From positions 1 through 11,547 of the forward strand of contig JAKSOJ010000021.1 of assembly GCA_024405645.1 (NCBI GenBank): a DNA stretch of 11,547 nt, read 5' to 3'. Under the pieces are notes generated by a model. That model saw only the letters and a list, made by a program, of their open reading frames with translations, was not told the origin of the DNA and did no database searches. Positions within the stretch are counted from its first letter, which is position 1; each line of letters begins with the position of its first letter. The position numbers and the translations under genes were made by a program. Positions 6,787 to 11,547 of this stretch are shown piece by piece. This DNA comes from Phascolarctobacterium sp. (GTDB lineage: Bacteria > Bacillota > Negativicutes > Acidaminococcales > Acidaminococcaceae).

Positions 6787-6860
6787 ATATGTGCATATCA
6801 GAAAGACTATTTATGATATGCGCAAATAGAAATTGGCATAACTTGTATGTGAAACGCATA
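6787..6860. promoter_or_regulatory. Three phased TATG(T/C)G boxes before the SLC13 operon
   Basis: TATGTG at 6788, TATGCG at 6817 and TATGTG at 6846 are spaced exactly 29 bp apart. The first is part of ATATG-N2-CATAT (6787-6798), the third of TATGTG-N3-CGCATA (6846-6860), and the first two also pair as an 11-bp inverted repeat (6790-6800 with 6814-6824, one mismatch). The third box is centred about 44 bp before the predicted start of transcription, where an activator would contact RNA polymerase. Confidence 0.45.
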
Positions 6861-6884
6861 TTTTTAATAAAAAAGAATAGCCTG

Positions 6885-6890
6885 TATAAT
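6885..6890 (+). promoter_or_regulatory. -10 element of the small-protein/SLC13 operon
   Basis: A consensus TATAAT is present, but 17 bp upstream there is only TTTTAA (6862-6867). A strong -10 with a poor -35 next to repeated boxes suggests an activator-dependent promoter. Start of transcription is expected near 6897. Confidence 0.55.
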
Positions 6891-6942
6891 ATGTCCCTGT
6901 CAGAAGAACTCTACATTTTTGGAAAGGAGGGACGTATTTACG

Positions 6943-7173
6943 GTGGCTGATAACGTATTACTAACACAAGAAAACCTGCTTCGCATTATCGAGGACAATG
7001 AGGAGGAAAACAGGATTAGAGAGTTCCTAAAAAAACTTGATGGCAAATATTACCACCGCAAAATTGAAATCCGTTTGGATGAAATGAAAAAATTCCCTTT
7101 ACTTGGGGAAGATGGTTACTCATTTATAAACACTTATCATTATGTAAAGTTAAAACCAAAAGGCAGCAAATAA
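6943..7173 (+). CDS. Small protein of unknown function beside SLC13 transporter
   Basis: A 76-residue soluble, charged protein not matched to any family I know. It is clearly related to the product of 4808-5023: shared blocks are REFLKKLDG, YYHRKIE, KKFP, GEDG and YVKL. It has an extra N-terminal segment of about 12 residues and ends in KPKGSK. I start it at GTG 6943, because AAAGGAGG at 6923-6930 is the only strong ribosome site and the in-frame TTG at 6919 lies in front of it; the 12-base spacing is on the long side. The gene ends 35 bp before the transporter start, so the two are probably co-transcribed under LysR control. A role linked to the carrier is possible but is inference only. Confidence 0.75.
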   Translation: MADNVLLTQENLLRIIEDNEEENRIREFLKKLDGKYYHRKIEIRLDEMKKFPLLGEDGYSFINTYHYVKLKPKGSK

Positions 7174-7208
7174 CATATGCTGCACATTAAAAGATTCGGA
7201 GGTAAAAA

Positions 7209-8483
7209 ATGACACCTGCAATTAAATGTTTAATTCTTTTAGCAGTCGTTTCAATTTTATTCGTAACTGAATTTATTCCTTTGGCAATGACTGCCGTAAT
7301 GGCTGCAATCGCATGCAGCGCTTTGGGTCTCGTACCACACAATCAAATTTTCTTAGGTCTTGCAGATTCCACTGTAGTTCTTTTTGGTGGTATGTTCGTT
7401 GTTGGCGCAGCAATGTTCTATACTGGTCTTGCTCAAAAGATTGGGGGCGGAGTTGTAAAATTATTCGGTACTAGTGAAAACAGTCTTATGATCGGTATCA
7501 TGGTTATCGCAGCTTTAATGAGTGCATTTTTATCTAACACTGGTACTACAGCATGTCTTATTCCTGTTGTAATGGGCATTTGCTCCACTGCTAAGCTTTC
7601 TTCCTCTCGTCAACTTATGCCTCTGGCATTTGCTGCAGGTTTGGGTGGCACCATTACATTGATTGGTACTCCTCCTAATATTCTGGCCAATGTAGCCCTT
7701 AAAGCGGCTGGATTGGAGCACCTTCAGTTTGGCTTTTTTGAATATGCATATATCGGTGTTCCCATCACTATTGCCGGTATTATCTATATGATGTTTGTAG
7801 GTAAATACTTGCTTCCTAATGAAAATGCTGAGGAAGTTGTTGAAGTTGAACAAGAAATTGATGCTACTAGCACTAGTCAATCTAAACAAATTATCTGTGG
7901 TATTATCATGGTTGGCGTAATTGGTTCCATGGCTACTGGTATCGTTCCCCTGGAATTGGCTGCTGTTGTTGGTGCAGTTCTTTGCGTACTGACTGGTTGC
8001 CTTACCGAAAAACAAGCTTATAACTCTATTGACTGGGTTACCATTTTCCTGTTCGCAGGTATGATTCCTGTTGCTACCGCCATGAATACTAGTGGCGCTG
8101 GCAAACTTATTGCTGAAGCAGTAGTAAAAATGCTTGGCGGTAGTCCTTCTCCCTATGTTGTAACTGCTGCACTCTTTATCTTGGCTGTAATTCTTACCCA
8201 ATTTATGTCCAATACTGCATCTAAAGCATTGCTTTGCCCCGTAGGTATTGCACTGTCTACTCAAATTGGTGCTTCTCCTAAAGCCGTACTGATGGCAATT
8301 CTCATTGCTTCCAGCTGTGCATTTGCATCTCCTGTAGGCACTCCTCCTAACACTCTGGTTCTTGGTCCTGGCAAATACAAATTCATGGACTATGTAAAAT
8401 GTGGCACTGGTCTCGTATTCGTTTGCTTAATGGTATCCATTTTCGTAATTCCTGTAGTTTGGCCGTTCTTCCCGGCTAGCTAA
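7209..8483 (+). CDS. SLC13/DASS family anion transporter
   Basis: A 424-residue integral membrane protein with 10 or more hydrophobic helices. It shows the two-fold inverted architecture of the divalent-anion symporters: the pair LSNT (108-111) with GTPPN (153-157) in the first half is repeated as MSNT (333-336) with GTPPN (377-381) in the second. These SNT and GTPPN loops line the sodium and carboxylate sites. Substrates in the family are C4-dicarboxylates, citrate or sulfate; I cannot choose between them, though succinate or another dicarboxylate suits the inferred lifestyle. An acidic cytoplasmic loop (204-218) joins the halves. GGAGGT lies 5 bases before the ATG. It is the second gene of an operon with the small protein at 6943-7173, and a divergent LysR gene probably regulates it. 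Confidence 0.92.
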   Translation: MTPAIKCLILLAVVSILFVTEFIPLAMTAVMAAIACSALGLVPHNQIFLGLADSTVVLFGGMFVVGAAMFYTGLAQKIGGGVVKLFGTSENSLMIGIMVIAALMSAFLSNTGTTACLIPVVMGICSTAKLSSSRQLMPLAFAAGLGGTITLIGTPPNILANVALKAAGLEHLQFGFFEYAYIGVPITIAGIIYMMFVGKYLLPNENAEEVVEVEQEIDATSTSQSKQIICGIIMVGVIGSMATGIVPLELAAVVGAVLCVLTGCLTEKQAYNSIDWVTIFLFAGMIPVATAMNTSGAGKLIAEAVVKMLGGSPSPYVVTAALFILAVILTQFMSNTASKALLCPVGIALSTQIGASPKAVLMAILIASSCAFASPVGTPPNTLVLGPGKYKFMDYVKCGTGLVFVCLMVSIFVIPVVWPFFPAS

Positions 8484-8594
8484 TTAGCTTACACCTATCC
8501 TTCTATATAAATATTCTCAAACACATAAATTTGAGAAACTCCTTGAATTGTTTTATGTTTACAACTTTTGTTTAGCGGGCTTAAGATGTAAATT

Positions 8595-8625
8595 GCTGCT
8601 ATAGAAATATAGCAGCTCTTTTTTT
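8595..8625 (+). terminator. Intrinsic terminator of the SLC13 operon
   Basis: GCTGCTATA (8595-8603) pairs perfectly with TATAGCAGC (8608-8616) across a GAAA tetraloop, followed by TCTTTTTTT. It is a textbook terminator, about 110 bp after the transporter stop. An upstream weaker hairpin, TTCTCAAA-N8-TTTGAGAA (8514-8537), has no T run and may only stabilise the 3' end. Confidence 0.92.
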
Positions 8626-8719
8626 GCAATTTTTTAAGTTTGCATATTATTTGGCGTTAAAATCTAGGCAATTGTTGCTTTGGCTATTTTGCATTATCAA
8701 ATTAAAGCAAAATGCAAAA

Positions 8720-8908
8720 ATGAATTGTAGTTATAAATGGAAAGAGAAATATGTAGAGACTAGCAAATTTTTTCTTTTAAAATTGAATAATGGCATACCA
8801 ATTATTCCTTTTAGAACTAAAATTTTTGGCGCGGAATACGTAACAAAAATTAGTTTTGGTATATTCCTATGCTGTATTGGATTATTTGTACTTAATTGGC
8901 TAAAATAA
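8720..8908 (+). CDS. Possible small membrane protein, doubtful
   Basis: An open frame of 62 residues from ATG 8720 ends in one clear hydrophobic helix (SFGIFLCCIGLFVLNW). The frame is open further upstream, to about 8585, but that part runs through the terminator at 8595-8625. No ribosome site precedes 8720 or the TTG codons before it. The C-terminal helix and the position just before a well-initiated membrane-protein gene are the only support. It may be a remnant or chance frame. I recognise no family. Confidence 0.25.
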   Translation: MNCSYKWKEKYVETSKFFLLKLNNGIPIIPFRTKIFGAEYVTKISFGIFLCCIGLFVLNWLK

Positions 8909-8955
8909 AGACATCAAGGATGCACAACATCCACTAAACGTGTAGGAGGCCAATT

Positions 8956-9384
8956 ATGAACAGAACCTTATGTATTTTAGCCTGGACCATTATCACTTAT
9001 TACACTTCCTTTAATATGGAATTTCTTAACCTTGGTAATCTAAGTCAAGTTTTTGGTCTTATTATCGGAACATCACTTTCCGTAATATTTATCGCCACCT
9101 TTATCGCTACCGAAAGGGAAGTATTGAAACTAGGAGCATTCAGTTCCTTTATCTGTCTCTATATGGGCGCAATGAGTGATCCTAATCTTTACTTTACCTT
9201 CTTCTATAATATAGATAAATCCATTTTGCTACATCAAAGCGTAACCCTTATTTTCTTGGGTACTCTTGGTGCTGTTAGATGCTTATATCTGATTAACAAA
9301 TCCATGCAGCTTCATTTAAAAGCAGATAATGTAATCCAAGTAGTACGTACACTTTTTGAAGAAGATTCCTTGCCCGCTAAGTAA
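8956..9384 (+). CDS. Unrecognised four-helix membrane protein
   Basis: A 142-residue protein with four hydrophobic stretches at roughly residues 4-20, 30-50, 60-75 and 92-113, then a polar C-terminal tail (NKSMQLHLKADNVIQ...LFEEDSLPAK). The N-terminus could be an uncleaved signal anchor. A strong AGGAGG (8944-8949) lies 6 bases before the ATG, so translation is well supported. No family motif is recognisable. A terminator follows at 9436-9476. It could be a small accessory or stress membrane protein, but the sequence does not say which. Confidence 0.75.
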   Translation: MNRTLCILAWTIITYYTSFNMEFLNLGNLSQVFGLIIGTSLSVIFIATFIATEREVLKLGAFSSFICLYMGAMSDPNLYFTFFYNIDKSILLHQSVTLIFLGTLGAVRCLYLINKSMQLHLKADNVIQVVRTLFEEDSLPAK

Positions 9385-9435
9385 ATTTGATAGAACGGAA
9401 CAACCTTTCCCTAAAATGTCCCAATGTCCTGAATG

Positions 9436-9476
9436 AACCACATCTCCAGTTAATCCCGATGGAGATGTGGTTTTTT
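9436..9476 (+). terminator. Strong intrinsic terminator after the membrane-protein gene
   Basis: AACCACATCTCCA (9436-9448) and TGGAGATGTGGTT (9460-9472) form a perfect 13-bp stem with an 11-base loop and a run of six T. Confidence 0.93.
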
Positions 9477-9491
9477 CGTTTGCAAAAAGAA

Positions 9492-9530
9492 AGCTCACTA
9501 CATTAGTTTTTTTGTAGTGAACTTTTTCTT
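9492..9530. terminator. Second, bidirectional terminator hairpin
   Basis: AGCTCACTACA (9492-9502) pairs with TGTAGTGAACT (9512-9522), with one mismatch, followed by TTTTTCTTTT. The opposite strand is also T-rich. It shares the CTCACTAC/GTAGTGA core with the terminator at 4772-4803. It stands only about 15 bp after the previous terminator and has no gene of its own in between. Confidence 0.75.
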
Positions 9531-9544
9531 TTGCCCTATAAATA

Positions 9545-9553
9545 TGGTAAAAT
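9545..9553 (+). promoter_or_regulatory. Extended -10 promoter for the metal-binding lipoprotein
   Basis: TGGTAAAAT is an extended -10 (TGn then TAAAAT) with only a weak -35 (TTTCTT, 9525-9530). Transcription would start near 9560, leaving a leader of about 35 bases. I found no clear Zur- or Fur-type palindrome. Confidence 0.5.
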
Positions 9554-9595
9554 AGGCATATGTAATTTTAAAAAAATTGCGAGGAAATATTTTTG

Positions 9596-10462
9596 ATGAA
9601 AAAATTATTATTAATTATAATGCTGCTTTTGTGTGTGGCAGGCTGCGGACAAAAGAAACAGGACAATGGTAAGCTATCCGTTACGGCAAGCTTTTACCCT
9701 ATTGCAGAGTTTACCAATGCAGTTGGCGGAGATAATGTTGATGTCTACACGCTCGTTCCAGATGGAGTAGAGCCCCACGATTGGGAGCCTTCACCAAGAG
9801 ATTTCACACGCTTGGGCAGGTCAAAGCTTTTCTTTTATAATGGAATGGTTGAATCTTGGGCAGAAAAGGCTATAACAACTTTAAGCGATACCAATATTAA
9901 GGGCGTAGAGCTTGGTAAAGGTTTATATAATATCAATGGCAATAATGACCCCCATGTTTGGATCAGTCCTCAAAAAGCCATTATAGAAACTAATCGCATT
10001 GTGGATGCTTTATCCCAAAATGACCCTAAAAATGCAGATGCTTATAAAAAAAGAGGGGACGAATATTGCCAAAAGCTTAAAAAACTTGATGCTGACCTGA
10101 AGGCAATTGTTAAGCAATCTCCCAAGAAAAAATTTGTGACTTCCCATGCAGCCTTTGGCCATTTGGCAAAGGATTATGGTCTAGAGCAGCTCGCCATTGC
10201 AGGAATTTCTCCTGAGGCAGAGCCAACTCCGGCTGATATGAAAAACCTTGTAGAGCTTGTAAAAAAAGAAAATGTTAAGTTTGTTTTTATGGAAACCTTG
10301 ACAAGTCCCAAGCTTGCACAGTTAATTGCTAAGGAAACTGGAGCAGAGGTATTGGTTCTTGATCCGATAGAAGGCTTGGATGAAGAAGGCAGAAAAGAAA
10401 AGCTTACCTATATAAAACTTATGGAAGCTAATATTAAGAACTTGGCGAAGGCGTTAAAATAA
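9596..10462 (+). CDS. Zinc-type metal ABC transporter binding lipoprotein (ZnuA/AdcA-like)
   Basis: A 288-residue cluster A-I metal-binding lipoprotein. Signal residues 1-16 end in VAG before lipidated C17. The metal ligands are visible: H61 in EPHDWEPS, H120 in DPHVWISP, H184 in TSHAAFGH and D256 in LDPIEGL. Histidine at the third position is typical of zinc carriers, since manganese carriers have Glu there. The His-rich loop usual before the second ligand in zinc proteins is missing and replaced by NINGNN. I start at ATG 9596, about 11 bases after GAGG; a TTG at 9593 is the alternative. No permease or ATPase gene adjoins it, so it either supplies a transporter encoded elsewhere or works alone. 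The next gene, TetR, follows after 92 bp with no terminator between. Confidence 0.9.
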   Translation: MKKLLLIIMLLLCVAGCGQKKQDNGKLSVTASFYPIAEFTNAVGGDNVDVYTLVPDGVEPHDWEPSPRDFTRLGRSKLFFYNGMVESWAEKAITTLSDTNIKGVELGKGLYNINGNNDPHVWISPQKAIIETNRIVDALSQNDPKNADAYKKRGDEYCQKLKKLDADLKAIVKQSPKKKFVTSHAAFGHLAKDYGLEQLAIAGISPEAEPTPADMKNLVELVKKENVKFVFMETLTSPKLAQLIAKETGAEVLVLDPIEGLDEEGRKEKLTYIKLMEANIKNLAKALK

Positions 10463-10508
10463 TAAGGGTAAGGAAAAGAGCAAAACAATAGAAATTTTGT
10501 AGACGGTA

Positions 10509-10533
10509 TGGTACAATAACTTACAGATTGTAA
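10509..10533 (+). promoter_or_regulatory. tetR promoter with overlapping operator
   Basis: TGGTACAAT (10509-10517) is an extended -10. Directly behind it, over the expected transcription start, is TTACA-GAT-TGTAA (10521-10533). The same 5-3-5 core recurs before the lipoprotein gene at 11405, so this is probably the autoregulatory TetR site. Confidence 0.6.
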
Positions 10534-10554
10534 TTAATACCGAGGGATAAACAA

Positions 10555-11193
10555 ATGACTTTTCTACGGGCTCATGGAGAAGAACAAAAGCAGATTCGCG
10601 TTCAACAGATTTTAGATGCTACCGCTTCATTATACGAAGAGATAGGCTATGATAAGGTAACCTTTAGTAAAATAAGTAAGTCTGTGAATTTTAGTCGCAT
10701 TAATTTGTATAACTATTTTTCGTGCAAGGAAGATATTTTTTTGCTTATCATTTTGCAAGATATCGAAGCTATGGTTGAAGACGCGAAGATTTCTCTTGAT
10801 AAGCAGATGAGTAATGAGGAGTTCATAGACAATTGGACTGATGTCGTTATGAGGCATCAACGTATGCTTGCGCTTTTGGGCATAGTCAATACAGTTATTT
10901 TGAAGGATGCTAGTAGTGAAAACCACTTAAACTACAGAATAGAGATGAACAATTTGTTTAGACAATTAGGAGATGTATTTGTTAATGTTGTTCGTTGTCT
11001 AAAAAAGGAAAACGTCATGAATTTTATCGACTTTGAAAATAGCTATGCTATGACTCTTTATTCAGCTAGTAAGGAGTACAAAGAGCGATTTAATATTGAG
11101 ATTTTCCCTAATGCTGGTTATGGTACTTATCCTTTTGCTGAGCAATACAAGGCATATTTGAAAGTACTGTTAGCAGGAATGCAAAACGCTTAA
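10555..11193 (+). CDS. TetR-family transcriptional regulator
   Basis: A 212-residue cytoplasmic repressor-type protein. The N-terminal DNA-binding domain is at about residues 14-61: IRVQQILDATASLYEEIGYDKVT, then the helix-turn-helix SKISKSVNFSRINLYNYFSCKEDI with the LYxYF motif standard for the family. The rest is the helical ligand and dimer domain; it gives no clear ligand, although YSASKEYKERFNIEIFP is a distinctive stretch. GAGGGA stands 7 bases before the ATG. The shared TTACA-N3-TGTAA boxes over its own promoter and over the promoter at 11300-11328 suggest that it represses itself and the lipoprotein operon that follows. Confidence 0.92.
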   Translation: MTFLRAHGEEQKQIRVQQILDATASLYEEIGYDKVTFSKISKSVNFSRINLYNYFSCKEDIFLLIILQDIEAMVEDAKISLDKQMSNEEFIDNWTDVVMRHQRMLALLGIVNTVILKDASSENHLNYRIEMNNLFRQLGDVFVNVVRCLKKENVMNFIDFENSYAMTLYSASKEYKERFNIEIFPNAGYGTYPFAEQYKAYLKVLLAGMQNA

Positions 11194-11215
11194 GAAGTTA
11201 ATATTTTGATTATAA

Positions 11216-11250
11216 GGCATTGCAGTATTTATATACTGCAGTGTCTTTTT
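11216..11250 (+). terminator. Intrinsic terminator of tetR
   Basis: TGCAGTAT (11221-11228) and ATACTGCA (11233-11240) form the core stem around a TTAT loop. With two G:U pairs the helix extends to 13 bp (11216-11228 with 11233-11245), and TTTTTGTTTT follows. It separates tetR from the next transcription unit. Confidence 0.9.
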
Positions 11251-11285
11251 GTTTTCTGAAAAAAGAAGAAAAACTAATAAAAAAT

Positions 11286-11328
11286 TTCTAAATTACAACT
11301 TGTAATTTAGAATAAGGTGTGTTATACT
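11286..11328 (+). promoter_or_regulatory. Promoter and TetR-like operator of the last lipoprotein gene
   Basis: A perfect inverted repeat with 12-bp arms and a 3-base centre spans 11286-11312; its core is TTACA-ACT-TGTAA. The right arm contains the -35 TTGTAA (11300-11305), which is 17 bp from the -10 TATACT (11323-11328). A bound repressor would block the promoter. The core matches the box at 10521-10533 before tetR. Confidence 0.7.
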
Positions 11329-11340
11329 ACCAAACAGCAT

Positions 11341-11364
11341 AGATTAATTATAGATAATTAATCT
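11341..11364 (+). other. AT-rich hairpin at the start of the lipoprotein mRNA
   Basis: AGATTAATTA (11341-11350) and TAATTAATCT (11355-11364) are perfect 10-bp arms around TAGA. The predicted transcription start is near 11335, so the hairpin would form almost at the 5' end of the message, a position known to slow mRNA decay in other bacteria. A second protein-binding site is the alternative. Confidence 0.5.
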
Positions 11365-11404
11365 CAATAAGAATAAGATATTGCATTTGAAAGGAAGTAG
11401 CAAA

Positions 11405-11547
11405 ATGAAAATGACTTGGAAAAAAACTGCTGCATTCGCCTTGGTTGGTATGTTGGCACTGGCTGCTGCTGGTTGTGGTGGCGGAGACAAAAAGGCTGAT
11501 AAAGTTGCAAAAGAGAATTTTAAATTTGGCATGACCAACTTTGCTGA
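11405..11547 (+). CDS. Probable substrate-binding lipoprotein, N-terminal fragment
   Basis: The first 47 codons of a gene that runs off the window. Residues 1-23 are a lipoprotein signal (positively charged start, hydrophobic core, AAAG before the lipid cysteine C24), followed by GGGDKKADK as a tether. The mature part opens with FKFGMTNFA, the first strand typical of periplasmic-type substrate-binding proteins, perhaps a peptide-type (family 5) binder, but too little is visible to be sure. AAAGGAAG lies 7 bases before the ATG. Its promoter carries the TetR-like operator at 11286-11312 and its leader the hairpin at 11341-11364, so its expression is probably regulated by the gene upstream. Confidence 0.75.
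   Translation, partial: MKMTWKKTAAFALVGMLALAAAGCGGGDKKADKVAKENFKFGMTNFA

Noticed and set aside
7530..8264. A 244-codon minus-strand open frame inside the SLC13 gene
   Set aside because: The transporter on the plus strand shows repeated SNT and GTPPN motifs; the reverse frame is rich in Asn, Ser and Cys, as expected for an antisense artefact.
8914..8932. Small hairpin GGATG-N5-CATCC before the membrane-protein gene
   Set aside because: Five base pairs without a T run and with ordinary sequence around it is within chance expectation.
1..11547. Mobile element, CRISPR array, toxin-antitoxin pair or defence system
   Set aside because: I saw no transposase or integrase, no regularly spaced repeat array, and no paired small genes with toxin-like motifs; the small proteins are separately transcribed singles or lead a transporter operon.

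Overview
The window looks like chromosome from a low-GC, Gram-negative-type Firmicute, most likely one of the Negativicutes (Acidaminococcaceae or Phascolarctobacterium-like). I infer this from the AT-rich base composition, the strong AGGAGG-type ribosome sites, the lipoprotein-anchored binding proteins, and a gene set (CoA transferase, GldA-like dehydrogenase, polar amino-acid ABC importer, SLC13-type anion carrier) typical of amino-acid and organic-acid fermenters. I see no insertion sequence, phage gene, CRISPR array, tRNA or rRNA.

Layout. 1-315: C-terminal end of a family III CoA-transferase. 403-816 (-): small protein with a beta-repeat-like N-terminus and a C-terminal zinc ribbon. 1023-2138 (-): iron-containing alcohol/glycerol dehydrogenase family protein. 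2437-4744 (+): complete three-gene polar amino-acid ABC importer (binding lipoprotein, permease, ATPase) with a good promoter at 2346-2374 and a hairpin between the first two genes. 4808-5023 (-) and 5261-5440 (-): two small proteins of unknown function. 5652-6584 (-): LysR regulator, divergent from an operon made of a small protein (6943-7173) and an SLC13/DASS anion transporter (7209-8483). 8720-8908 and 8956-9384: a doubtful small ORF and an unrecognised four-helix membrane protein. 9596-10462: zinc-type cluster A-I metal-binding lipoprotein without its permease or ATPase. 10555-11193: TetR-family regulator. 11405-end: start of another lipoprotein, probably a substrate-binding protein.

How the parts work together. 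The ABC genes form a self-contained import system. LysR sits in the classic divergent position to control the SLC13 operon, and the 334-bp gap between them carries phased repeats and palindromes that fit regulator binding. The TetR gene and the lipoprotein after it share an operator-like element (TTACA-N3-TGTAA) placed over their promoters, which suggests that TetR controls both itself and the downstream transport gene.

The least-described items are two related small proteins, 4808-5023 and 6943-7173. By my hand alignment they share about 30 identical positions, and each lies beside a transport system. I found no clear evidence of a wholly new multi-gene system; the best leads are this small-protein family and the regulatory architecture.
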